DNA of 64,000 bases from Alphaproteobacteria bacterium. GTDB lineage: Bacteria > Pseudomonadota > Alphaproteobacteria > JANQMY01. The stretch covers positions 62,001-126,000 of the forward strand of contig JANQPL010000003.1 of the NCBI GenBank assembly GCA_028289425.1, given 5' to 3'. The notes below the pieces were generated by a model. It ran no database searches. It saw only the letters and a program-made list of their open reading frames with translations, and was not told the origin of the DNA. The position numbers and the translations under genes are program-made. Position 1 is the stretch's first letter. The number at the start of each line of letters is the position of its first letter. Of this stretch, positions 38,487 to 46,824 are shown one piece after another.

Positions 38487-38898
38487 CCGCATTATAGACT
38501 TCGCCCCGGACACAGTTTGGGCCGTGCTGGCAGACTTCGGCGCCTTTCGCGAGTGGGCCATGGGCGGTGAAGGCTCCATTAAAGTGGAAGGCGACGGCCC
38601 CGGCATGGTGCGACTGTTGGACGTGCCTGGTATGGGCGAAATAGCGGAACGGCTGGACAAGGCGGATGGGGATAATCACCATCTGGTTTACTCCCTGTTC
38701 CACGGCAATCCGCTGGGCATGGCGCGCTACACAGCCAATGTGCATCTTTCACCCGAAGCCGGGGGCAAGTGCAAAGTTTCCTGGCACGGAGAATTCGACG
38801 CCATGCCGGACGCCGACCCGGCAACGGTGGGTGAGAACTTGCGCGGCTCCTATAACGGCATGACCGATGCGCTTGCGGCTTATCTGGCCGCCAAATAG
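38467..38898 (+). CDS. SRPBCC (START-like) small protein
   Basis: 143 residues with a helix-grip fold: IDRIIDFAPDTVWAVLADFGAFREW, GMVRLLDVPGMGEIAERLD, CKVSWHGEFDAMPD. Polyketide cyclase/dehydrase-like lipid-binding family. It overlaps the Rieske gene, so the two are translationally coupled; it might shuttle or fold a hydrophobic substrate (inference). Confidence 0.82.
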   Translation: MPSVSIDRIIDFAPDTVWAVLADFGAFREWAMGGEGSIKVEGDGPGMVRLLDVPGMGEIAERLDKADGDNHHLVYSLFHGNPLGMARYTANVHLSPEAGGKCKVSWHGEFDAMPDADPATVGENLRGSYNGMTDALAAYLAAK

Positions 38899-38955
38899 TC
38901 CTTGATCGCACGCACCGAATGACGTGACATAGCCGCCAAAGAGCGGAGGTGTCAC

Positions 38956-39774
38956 ATGTCACAAACGGACCAACAAACCATCTTCATCACCGGCGGTGCC
39001 AGCGGCATGGGCCGCGCCACGGCGGAATTGTTCGCAGGCAAAGGATGGTTCGTGGGCATCTTCGATGTGGACGAACAGGGCCTGAAAGAAACCGCCGCCA
39101 GGATCGGGGAAGACAATTGTCTTGCGCGCCGATTGGATGTGACCGACACGCAAGATTTCATGGCCGCCATGTCGTCCTTCAACGAACGGACGAAGGGCCG
39201 CATGGACATCATGTTCAATAATGCGGGGATCGCCCCCAGCGCCTGGTTCGACGAAATGCCGCTGGAACAGATGCGCCGGATCATCGATATCAATGTGATG
39301 GGCGTGATTATCGGAGCGAAACTGGCCCTGCCTTTATTGCGCGACACCCCCAATTCGATCTGCATCAGCACGTCGTCTTCCGCTGCCACTTACGGCCATG
39401 CGCTGCTGGCCGTTTACAGCGCGTCCAAATTCGCCGTGAAAGGTCTGACCGAAGCGCTGAGCCTAGAGTTTGGGCGCTTTGGCGTACGCACGGCGGATAT
39501 CCTGCCCGGCTGCATCGACACCCCCATGCTGCGCAATGCACTGGCCGCGCCAACCGGGCAACCGTTTACCGAGGAATTGTTCGCCAACCTGCCGCAAGAC
39601 GGTGCCTACCGTTTGGTGCCCGTTTCCGCCATTACCGATGCGGTTTGGGGCGCGTACAATTCCGACCAAATCCATTGGTATGTGCCGGAAGAGGTGGGCG
39701 ATATCGACCGCCTCAAAGGCACCGACTTCAACGCGGCGCGGGATGAAACGAAGGCGTTTTCGTTTCGGGAGTAG
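38956..39774 (+). CDS. Short-chain dehydrogenase/reductase
   Basis: 272 residues. Nucleotide site TGGASGMGRATAELF, NNAG at NNAGIAPSAW, the Ser of SSSAATYG and active-site Y-x-x-x-K in YSASKFAVKG. Fifth gene of the P450 operon (57 bp after the SRPBCC gene), probably oxidising an alcohol produced by the oxygenases. Confidence 0.93.
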   Translation: MSQTDQQTIFITGGASGMGRATAELFAGKGWFVGIFDVDEQGLKETAARIGEDNCLARRLDVTDTQDFMAAMSSFNERTKGRMDIMFNNAGIAPSAWFDEMPLEQMRRIIDINVMGVIIGAKLALPLLRDTPNSICISTSSSAATYGHALLAVYSASKFAVKGLTEALSLEFGRFGVRTADILPGCIDTPMLRNALAAPTGQPFTEELFANLPQDGAYRLVPVSAITDAVWGAYNSDQIHWYVPEEVGDIDRLKGTDFNAARDETKAFSFRE

Positions 39775-39806
39775 TGTTGATCGCCTGACGTTTCACCCAA
39801 CTCTAA

Positions 39807-39934
39807 CGTCATACCCGCCGACAGGCGGGTATCCGATGGCGCTGCCATCCCGCACCGATCACATTGATTCACTAAGGCCTTGCCGCAAATGAAAACCATT
39901 AGATTCCCGACCGGCTGCGCCGGCGGGGATGACA
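39807..39934. repeat. GTCAT...ATGACA palindromic intergenic element
   Basis: Starts CGTCATACCCGCCGACAGGC, whose ATACCCGCC-gaca-GGCGGGTAT hairpin is a perfect 9-bp stem, and ends with a CCGGC/GCCGG hairpin and GGGGATGACA. The opening shares the CGCCGAYAGGCGGGTATCC core with the element at 28954. It lies between convergent genes and reads as a mobile or REP-like repeat without coding. Confidence 0.7.
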
Positions 39935-39949
39935 ATGTGGAGCAAAAGG

Positions 39950-40474
39950 CTACGCCAAAAACTTGTAAAGCGCATCATCCTCGAACTTGCGGCCACCTTT
40001 GGTGAGGCTTTCGAAAAGCGGGCCCGACCAGATGGCCGTCGCATCCAGATTTTGGTTCCAGTCATGCACCACGCGCCGGTGCGCGATCTTCCACACATCG
40101 CCCCGCTTCTCCATGCGGTCCAAATAGCGGCCGAAGAAAATCATCTCCGTGTCCGTGTCCCCCTTGGTGTAATGGCAAGCAAGAACATAGCTTTCGATGC
40201 GCGCGTCTTGCCCACGAATATCAAAAGCGGTGTTGGTCACCATGTGGGCGGTCCGGTCGAAGGCTTTCAGCCCTTCCATCACGCCTTCCGCGAATTCATG
40301 AGCGGCGCCGTTGAACGTGCCATAGGCCACTTCCGCATCGGGCCAATAAGCTGACTTCAAACATTCCAAATCCAGCCGGTCGATGCCCCGGCTGTGCTTG
40401 GCCAGCACATCCTGAATGGCCAAACGGTTTTGCAGTTCTTCAAGAGAAGGAACTTGTCCTGTTTCATGCCCCAT
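39950..40474 (-). CDS. SnoaL-fold nuclear transport factor 2-like protein
   Basis: 174 residues of NTF2-like fold (LQNRLAIQDVLAKHSRGIDRLD, YWPDAEVAYGTFNGAAHEFAE, FGRYLDRMEKRGDVWKIAHRRVVHDW). Such proteins act as beta subunit-like scaffolds or as lyases in polyketide and bile-acid/steroid degradation. No catalytic assignment is possible. Faces the SDR gene across a repeat. Confidence 0.8.
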   Translation of the reverse strand: MGHETGQVPSLEELQNRLAIQDVLAKHSRGIDRLDLECLKSAYWPDAEVAYGTFNGAAHEFAEGVMEGLKAFDRTAHMVTNTAFDIRGQDARIESYVLACHYTKGDTDTEMIFFGRYLDRMEKRGDVWKIAHRRVVHDWNQNLDATAIWSGPLFESLTKGGRKFEDDALYKFLA

Positions 40475-40526
40475 GCGCGCGCATCTCCCATGGTTCTTGA
40501 GTCGTTGAGCTTAGGGTGCAACGGAT

Positions 40527-41435
40527 CTAGTCGCGCGAACAGTCTTTTTTGCGGGCAAGCTGGATGTCGAAACGTCCCGCCACTTGTTTGTGGAAGTAGA
40601 TGGCGCAATCGTCCGGCGAAACGGTCGCCGCTTCCACATAGCCCCGAATGGCCTCTATGCGCTCCGGTGGGCCAAAAGGTGCGTTCTTTTCGGAGCGGGT
40701 TGCCACGTAAAGGCCGAACCCGTCGGCCGCACCGCGCGCCAGGGCCGACCGGTCGACCCGGGTGAAATAGAGGGTCAACTCGTCGCTTGAAACAGCGGCG
40801 GCAAATTCCAGAAGATCGGTGTTGATGTTGGCGAAGATTTCATCCGCGTTTTCCAGACGACGAAATGACCCGTCCGGCTGTCGGCGGGCCGCCAAAAAGT
40901 TCGATGATTGCGGGCCCCCACCAAAGAGCCGCCACAAATTGTCCGTCACGTAGAGCGTTTCGCCGTCCGCGCTGATTTCAACATCCATGTTAAACCAGCG
41001 GGGAATGCGCCGCTGAGTATTGCCGCGCACAGCGCGCACATCCGTCACCGCGCCGTCGGCGAAGGTGCCTTGCCACAGCGTGTTGACCGTCGTGTCATAA
41101 GCACGCGTGGACACGAAATAGAAAGACCCGTCCTGCGACAGGGTGGGCACGCCATCGAGCTTTTCAGAGTTCGCTGTTGTCAGCGGCCCGAGATATTTAA
41201 ACTGCAGATCATCAATGCGTTTTGAGACATGAAGGTCTGTTTGATCGGATGGCCGGTTTCGGTTGTTGAAAAACAGCCATTGCCCGTCACGCGACAGAAA
41301 CGGCTCCATCGCATGATCTGTATACCCCCTGATTGTCACAGGCTGGGGCGCCAAGAAATCCGAGGGGCCGGCATGCGCGCTCATTGTCACCACAATGCCG
41401 AGCCACAAGATTCCGACCGGAATTAGTCGACGCAT
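40527..41435 (-). CDS. Secreted PD40/TolB-like beta-propeller protein
   Basis: 302 residues with a signal peptide (about 1-22, ending SAHAG). PD40-like blades: AMEPFLSRDGQWLFFNNR, GVPTLSQDGSFYFVSTR, VEISADGETLYVTDNL, AAVSSDELTLYFTRVD. A conserved final Cys-rich end (DDCAIYFHKQ, KKDCSRD). Function unknown; possibly part of the catabolic or iron region. Its start is 14 bp behind the stop of the PKHD gene on the same strand. Confidence 0.75.
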   Translation of the reverse strand: MRRLIPVGILWLGIVVTMSAHAGPSDFLAPQPVTIRGYTDHAMEPFLSRDGQWLFFNNRNRPSDQTDLHVSKRIDDLQFKYLGPLTTANSEKLDGVPTLSQDGSFYFVSTRAYDTTVNTLWQGTFADGAVTDVRAVRGNTQRRIPRWFNMDVEISADGETLYVTDNLWRLFGGGPQSSNFLAARRQPDGSFRRLENADEIFANINTDLLEFAAAVSSDELTLYFTRVDRSALARGAADGFGLYVATRSEKNAPFGPPERIEAIRGYVEAATVSPDDCAIYFHKQVAGRFDIQLARKKDCSRD

Positions 41436-41448
41436 TCGTCTTCCGCGA

Positions 41449-42126
41449 TTAGGTGCTTGCCCACATGCGCAGTAGATTAGCGATGGATTTGTCCAAAGTC
41501 AGCAGCTCGGCCGATTGCGCCGGTAGTTTCGGGTCCAGCTCTTCACGCAGATTTTGCAGATCGAAGAGCACCTCACGTTGCTGGAGCTCGCGTATCCGGC
41601 TTTGTATCCACCCAATACAAACCAATCGCTCGCCGCTCAACACATCAGCCACTTGGTGCAAGGTGGTGGACGGATATAGCAACAAGTCACCCGCCTTGAG
41701 CTTGAAAGATTGCGTGGAACCGGCTTGGTCCACGACCAGCTCGCCGCCCTCATATGATTCCGGGTCGGACAGAAACAGCGTAAAGGACATATCGGTTCGC
41801 ATCCAATTTTGTCCGCCACCGACGATGGCATTGTCTATGTGCATGCCATACCCACCGGATTCCTTTGTGCTGCTCACCACGACACGCGACCATTTGTGAG
41901 GCCGGGCCGCGGACTGCATGACCTCGTTCGTCTTGATGGCATCGAAGAGGAAGTCGTGCAGTTTGGCGCCCGGATCCCCGGTAAGGTCGGCTTGCTTGTT
42001 ACGCTTGACCCGCGAAGCAACAAGGCCGGCCGTCTGCGCACCATCCCTCCAGCCAACCTGGGCGATCATCTGGTGGGCTTGCTCTAGACCGGCCTGATCC
42101 AGAACGTCTCCGATTGTTAAAATCAC
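41449..42126 (-). CDS. PKHD-type hydroxylase (PiuC/YbiX family)
   Basis: 225 residues. Fe(II)/2-oxoglutarate enzyme: GMHIDNAIVGG gives the HxD pair, STTLHQV the distal His and GERLVCIGW the Arg. Homologues PiuC accompany siderophore receptors and are Fur-regulated. A TAAGAATGACTTGCA site lies 30-44 bp before its ATG. Expected to act in iron-limited physiology; natural substrate unknown. Confidence 0.9.
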   Translation of the reverse strand: MILTIGDVLDQAGLEQAHQMIAQVGWRDGAQTAGLVASRVKRNKQADLTGDPGAKLHDFLFDAIKTNEVMQSAARPHKWSRVVVSSTKESGGYGMHIDNAIVGGGQNWMRTDMSFTLFLSDPESYEGGELVVDQAGSTQSFKLKAGDLLLYPSTTLHQVADVLSGERLVCIGWIQSRIRELQQREVLFDLQNLREELDPKLPAQSAELLTLDKSIANLLRMWAST

Positions 42127-42155
42127 TGGGCAGTCTCCCGCTAATGACCGTCATT

Positions 42156-42170
42156 TAAGAATGACTTGCA
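42156..42170. promoter_or_regulatory. Fur-type operator A
   Basis: TAAGAATGACTTGCA, 14 of 15 identical to site B and 12 of 15 to site C. It also overlaps the palindrome GTCATT-taag-AATGAC at 42150-42165. It lies between the divergent PKHD and lipoprotein genes. Confidence 0.65.
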
Positions 42171-42327
42171 ATCGCATCGTCGTCACGATAGGCAGTCTCT
42201 CAAATCAGTGAGAGCAGTACCATCGAATTGAAACACAAAACTGCTTTACGAGTTGTTTGCCTCGTTCTCGGGAACAGAGCATGCCACCCGAATAACCGCC
42301 GTCCCAATCTGCCGAGGGAGCATTGCC

Positions 42328-43236
42328 ATGACCATCACCTATAAGCGCTGGACCGGCTTGGGCCTGACAGCAGCCCTTATCGCGGGCTGCGGCGATCCAG
42401 AGCCCACCGCTGCCGAAAAGACGGTCGACGAACAGCCGACAGCCATCGAAGGGGAAGCTGGAGAGGCGGCGGAAGCAGGCGAGGCCGCCGTGCCCGCCAT
42501 CACCGAAAACGGCCAGGCCGGTGAAGCTGGTGAAGGCGAAGGGGGTGAAGGTGGCGAAGGCACAGGTGGTGAAGGCGGCGAAGGCGGCATTGTTGTCGAC
42601 CTGGCCGCCACGGATCCGGTGGTCTTCAAATCGGGCCTTGCCATTGTGGAAGCCCATGTGATCGCCGCGCGCGATGCCTTTGCCATTGGCCGCACCGAGG
42701 CTGCGGGGGAAATGTTCGCCCATCCCGTCGCAGAAGTGCTGGTGGATATGGAAGAAGTGCTAACGGCCCAGGGCGTTGAGCCCTTCGAAGACTTGCTGGT
42801 CCAAGCGTCGGAGGCCGCCTATGCGGATGGCACGACAGCCGAAACCATCAACCAAATGTCCGATGCCATCATCGCCGCGCTTAATGCCGCCGCAGAAAAA
42901 GCACCGGCCAGCGTTCTGCCTTTGGGCGCCGTGCAGGCCGGTGTTGTTGCCGACCAGGTGGAACGGGCTGTGGATCAATACAGATACGCCATCGAGAATG
43001 AGGAATACGGCCCCTATCTTGACGGTTATGGCTATTACAAGACGGCTGCTGCCGTGAATGAACGGTCCAGTGCCGACATCCTGGCCGCTAATGACCGCGC
43101 TGCCGCGGCTATTTCCGATGCACTGGAAGTGCTGGCAGCAGCCTATCCCAGCGCCGAGCGGCCCGAGACCCTTGATGCTGACCAAGGTGCCCTGTTGGCG
43201 GCCAGTTCCCGGGTGAAACTGGCGCTCGACAACTGA
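42328..43236 (+). CDS. Unknown lipoprotein with Gly-Glu linker, iron region
   Basis: 302 residues from the ATG at 42328, preceded by GAGGGAG. Signal peptide with lipobox LIAGC (Cys22 region), then a highly acidic linker of Gly-Glu-Ala repeats (about 35-85), then an all-helical domain with conserved-looking VDLAATDPVVFKSGLAIVE, FAHPVAEVLVDMEEVL, and YAIENEEYGPYLDGYGYYKTAAAV. The helical part is reminiscent of imelysin/EfeO-type iron proteins but the motif is not clear enough to assign. Sits behind a Fur-type site. Long linker and lipid anchor predict an outer- or inner-membrane-tethered periplasmic binder (inference). Confidence 0.75.
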   Translation: MTITYKRWTGLGLTAALIAGCGDPEPTAAEKTVDEQPTAIEGEAGEAAEAGEAAVPAITENGQAGEAGEGEGGEGGEGTGGEGGEGGIVVDLAATDPVVFKSGLAIVEAHVIAARDAFAIGRTEAAGEMFAHPVAEVLVDMEEVLTAQGVEPFEDLLVQASEAAYADGTTAETINQMSDAIIAALNAAAEKAPASVLPLGAVQAGVVADQVERAVDQYRYAIENEEYGPYLDGYGYYKTAAAVNERSSADILAANDRAAAAISDALEVLAAAYPSAERPETLDADQGALLAASSRVKLALDN

Positions 43237-43280
43237 TCCTCAACCCTCACGGCACGCATCCCAACCGCAGATTTCTTTTT

Positions 43281-43295
43281 TGCAAGTAATTCTTA
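43281..43295. promoter_or_regulatory. Fur-type operator B
   Basis: On the minus strand TAAGAATTACTTGCA, within a near-palindrome GCAAGTAA-ttc-TTATTTGC. It is 71-85 bp before the ATG of the 172-residue protein. A second inverted repeat, ACTATTT/AAATAGT, follows at 43320-43339. Confidence 0.65.
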
Positions 43296-43366
43296 TTTGC
43301 GAAATTGTGTGCAAGTGCTACTATTTCCCAATAAATAGTGAGAAGCATTTGCAAGAAGGGAAGTTT

Positions 43367-43885
43367 ATGGCCTGCGATGAACATGACCACCCGGAAGATG
43401 GGCTGACGATTGATCGGCTGGCGGCCCCCGAGCTGTTCTGTCTCACCTGTCTGAGGCTGTGGGTAGAGGAATGCTTGGAGAGACAAAGACCGGGCACGGA
43501 CTGGCGCGACGGCTTTGCACAAGCGGGTATCCCCTCTTCGTCCGTGCACGCATTCGAGATGTTCATGACCATCGTTTCAAAGACGGCGCTCAGGCCGATC
43601 GATGTGCGTCAGTCCGCCTGCCAGTGCATGAGCCAGGATGAGGCGCGCTTTCTGGGCATGATCGCTGCGGTGCAAGCCGGATGCTTCCCCATGTTTCAAA
43701 ACTTGCTGGGTGAATGGGTGCCGGTGACCGCTATTCGTGCTGCGACCATGCCCATATCGATGCTGGCGGGTGCCCTTGACGCCTGTTCGCTGCGGCTGCC
43801 GCCAATGGCAAAATCTGTTAAAGCGGAAACATTTCAAACGAACATGCTGGCGCGCATGGACCGGGGATCGCAGCAAATCCACTGA
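43367..43885 (+). CDS. Conserved-looking protein of unknown function in the iron region
   Basis: 172 residues from the ATG at 43367 (preceded by AAGGGAAG); a longer reading begins inside the operator and is rejected. Cys3, Cys25, Cys28 and a CQC pair near residue 84 stand out, with CLTCLRLWVEECLERQ as a helix and no signal peptide. I recognise no domain. Fur-type site upstream and 20 bp to the MFS gene suggest an iron role. Confidence 0.7.
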   Translation: MACDEHDHPEDGLTIDRLAAPELFCLTCLRLWVEECLERQRPGTDWRDGFAQAGIPSSSVHAFEMFMTIVSKTALRPIDVRQSACQCMSQDEARFLGMIAAVQAGCFPMFQNLLGEWVPVTAIRAATMPISMLAGALDACSLRLPPMAKSVKAETFQTNMLARMDRGSQQIH

Positions 43886-43905
43886 CGCGGGCAACTGAGG
43901 GGACC

Positions 43906-45111
43906 ATGGAACCAGCTCAACGAAAATCGCTTGCCGTGCTGATGCCGGCGCTCATTGCGTTCTCAATGGGTCAAACGGTTCTGTTCGCACTGGCGGGCCC
44001 TGTGGCCCGTGACATCGGCCTCACCGAATTTCAAGTGGGTATGATCATCGCCTCTGCCGCTCTTGTGTTCGTGATTGCCTCGCCGATTTGGGGACGTATT
44101 TCGGATCGCTGGGGCCGCAAGCGCGTAATCGTCTTTGGACTGACGTCTTACGGCGTCGTCAGCATTCTTTTTGCCTTAACATTGCGGTCGGGCCTTGAGG
44201 GCATGTTTGCCGCCGCCACCACCTTCTTCTTGTTGTTGTTTCTGCGCATAACCTATGCGGCATTGGGCGCCGGTATACAGCCGGCCTCCACCGGCTTCAT
44301 GGCCGACGTGTCCAGCGCCGAGAAACGGTCGGCGGCCGTTGCCCTCATCGGGGCATCCTTCGGTTTGGGCACCATACTGGGCCCGGCGGCCGCGGCAGCC
44401 CTTGTAGGCTTCGGCATTCTAGCGCCCCTTTATGCGATTGCTGTGTATGGCCTGGTCATGGCGGGTTTGTGTTTTCTCCTGTTGGACGAACCTGCCCGCA
44501 TCACAACCGCTGAAGAAAAAGCAGAAGACTTTTCCATTCAGACAATCCTTCCGCTGCTGATGATCGCGTTCTGCGTGTTCACCGTGTTCGCCATCATTCA
44601 ACAGACCACGGCCTTTTACGTACAGGATTTCCTGGGGGCCGATTCGATGACGGCGGCCCGCATGACGGGCTATTGTTTCATGTCCCTTGCGGTGGCGGCG
44701 CTGGTGATGCAGGGCGGCGTGATCCAAGCGCTGAAACCGCGCCCCGAAATTCTGCTGTTGACGGGGCTACCGATTTTCTTGTTTGGCCTTTGGATTTACG
44801 CCATCGCCGGCGCGTTTTGGCAGATTCTTTTTGCGATGGGACTGATGGGGACAGGCTTCGGCCTGGTCAATCCGGGCATTACGGCCGGCGTGTCACTCCG
44901 TACCGGGGAAAACACCCAAGGCCGTGCTGCGGGCTTCATTCAATCGGCAGCGTCCGCTGGCTTTATTGTCGGGCCACTGCTCGGCACGGGGCTATATCAG
45001 ATTTCGCCCACCTACGCGATCCTGTTAGCCGCCGTGATGCTGGCCCTGGGCCTCGGTGTGAGTATTTTTGTCAGTACAAATACAAACACCGCGGAACAGT
45101 CAGTCAGCTAA
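43906..45111 (+). CDS. MFS transporter, candidate siderophore transport partner
   Basis: 401 residues with 12 predicted helices. Motif A is GRISDRWGRKRVI, typical of drug/proton antiporters and of YbtX-type carriers in siderophore loci. In the same unit as the 172-residue gene and convergent with the ABC pair (tails overlap by 12 bp). I infer a role in metallophore movement; direction not decidable. Confidence 0.83.
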   Translation: MEPAQRKSLAVLMPALIAFSMGQTVLFALAGPVARDIGLTEFQVGMIIASAALVFVIASPIWGRISDRWGRKRVIVFGLTSYGVVSILFALTLRSGLEGMFAAATTFFLLLFLRITYAALGAGIQPASTGFMADVSSAEKRSAAVALIGASFGLGTILGPAAAAALVGFGILAPLYAIAVYGLVMAGLCFLLLDEPARITTAEEKAEDFSIQTILPLLMIAFCVFTVFAIIQQTTAFYVQDFLGADSMTAARMTGYCFMSLAVAALVMQGGVIQALKPRPEILLLTGLPIFLFGLWIYAIAGAFWQILFAMGLMGTGFGLVNPGITAGVSLRTGENTQGRAAGFIQSAASAGFIVGPLLGTGLYQISPTYAILLAAVMLALGLGVSIFVSTNTNTAEQSVS

Positions 45112-46824
45112 GCGCCATCCTTTCGCCCGGCTGCGCTCTGTCCAGAAATCGGTGTAGCGGCCGTTGAGATTGAGCAACTCGTGATGCGTTCCCCGCTCGA
45201 CAATGCGCCCTTCCTCCAAAACAAGGATCTGATCGGCGGCCTGCACAGTCCTCAAGCGATGGGCAATCACCAAAAGCGTTCGGTCTTTGGTGAGCGCCTT
45301 GAGGGCCTGTTGGACGGCCGCCTCGCTTTCGGGATCAAGCGCCGCCGTGGCCTCGTCAAGCAGGACGATGGGGGCATCTTTTAGGATCGCACGGGCAATC
45401 GACACGCGCTGGCGCTCACCGCCGGAAAGCGACGTGCCGCCTTCGCCGACGCGGGTTGCATAGCCATCCGGCAGACGCTCGACGATTTCATCGACGCGGG
45501 CGAGACGGCCTGCCTCCCGCACTTCTTCGTCGGTTGCCTCGGGGCGGCCCATGCGGATGTTTTCTTCGATCGTGCCGTCGAACAGATACACGTCTTGGAA
45601 CACCAGCGAGAGCTGGGCCATGAGATCTTCCGTGGCATAGTCACGCACATCCTCGCCGCCCACACGCACAATGCCGCTGTTCACATCCCAAAAGCGCGCG
45701 AACAGTCGTGTGATCGTGGTTTTGCCGGACCCGGACGGCCCCACAAGCGCGGTCATCGTATTTGCGGGGACCGAAAAGGTGACATCCGACAAAATCGCCC
45801 GGTCGTCATACGCAAATGTCACATTCTGGAACCCAAGCGTTGCATCTTTTGCGGTAGCGCTTTGCCTTGGTTCCGCAAGCGGCCGAGTTGATAAGAGAGT
45901 GTCCATGCGTGCAAGACTGTTGCGGCTGATCCTCAGTGCACCACCCAAATCCGCGGCCACGACCAACGGCTCCACATAGCGGACTGTAAGGACCAGTAGG
46001 GCAATGAGTTCGGGGACACCGATGGTCCCGCCAAGGGCCATATTGGTTCCGAACAAAAGAACAATTGTGAAGGCAAACTGGACCACCAACACGAAGGTTG
46101 AAAAGCCCGGCAAAGCCGCTGCCAATTGGGCACGGCCCGCATCGCGCTGCTCCTGCAGGGCCCGGTCAAGAAGTTGATGCCCTTCAACGGCGCGGCCAAA
46201 GGCCCGCAGAACCGCTTGCGATTGGGCAAATTCCACAATGCGGCCCGCGGCATCGGCACCGGCCGAGTGGGTGCGATGTTCCGTCCGCTGCACCACATTG
46301 CCCGTCCAACGGTAAGTCAGCGCGGCCACGGGCGCCGTGATGAGGGCGGCCAGCGCCAACCGCCAATCGAACAGAAACATGATCGCTATAAGCGTCGCCG
46401 GCGTGACGAATGCCGTGACCACCGGGCGCAACAAGTGCGCCGGTACACCGATCACGTCGATGACACCTTTGCTGGTCAGGCGGCCCACATCCCCCACCCG
46501 GTCGGCGGTGAACCAGCCCAGCGGCAATTGCGCGATCTGATCCCCAAGCCGCGCAAACAGGCCACGGCCCAGGCCGATGGCCGCACGGTATCCGGCCATT
46601 TGGGTGCGATAGCGAACCACCGCATAAATGGCCAACACGACCGTCATGGCGCCAAGCCATGTCCATGCACCGTCCGTATCGCCCGACAGCAGGGCGCCCA
46701 GCAGCGGCACCAGGAAGGCAAAGCCGATCGCCATGAGTACCGATTCCACGACCAGTCCGGCCACGTTCCAGCGCAAAAGCGTGCCGGCTTCGCCGCCGGC
46801 GATGGAAAGGAGAGATCTGATCAT
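45100..46824 (-). CDS. ABC half-transporter (second gene of YbtPQ/IrtAB-like pair)
   Basis: 574 residues: six membrane helices and an ATPase with Walker A GPSGSGKTT, signature LSGGERQRVSIARAIL and Walker B IVLLDEATAALDPESE. Its ATG overlaps the stop of the preceding ABC gene (ATGA), so the two form a heterodimer. Exporter-fold ABC importers of this kind (YbtPQ, IrtAB) take up Fe-siderophores. The iron assignment rests on neighbours and the Fur-type site. Confidence 0.87.
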   Translation of the reverse strand: MIRSLLSIAGGEAGTLLRWNVAGLVVESVLMAIGFAFLVPLLGALLSGDTDGAWTWLGAMTVVLAIYAVVRYRTQMAGYRAAIGLGRGLFARLGDQIAQLPLGWFTADRVGDVGRLTSKGVIDVIGVPAHLLRPVVTAFVTPATLIAIMFLFDWRLALAALITAPVAALTYRWTGNVVQRTEHRTHSAGADAAGRIVEFAQSQAVLRAFGRAVEGHQLLDRALQEQRDAGRAQLAAALPGFSTFVLVVQFAFTIVLLFGTNMALGGTIGVPELIALLVLTVRYVEPLVVAADLGGALRISRNSLARMDTLLSTRPLAEPRQSATAKDATLGFQNVTFAYDDRAILSDVTFSVPANTMTALVGPSGSGKTTITRLFARFWDVNSGIVRVGGEDVRDYATEDLMAQLSLVFQDVYLFDGTIEENIRMGRPEATDEEVREAGRLARVDEIVERLPDGYATRVGEGGTSLSGGERQRVSIARAILKDAPIVLLDEATAALDPESEAAVQQALKALTKDRTLLVIAHRLRTVQAADQILVLEEGRIVERGTHHELLNLNGRYTDFWTERSRAKGWRLAD

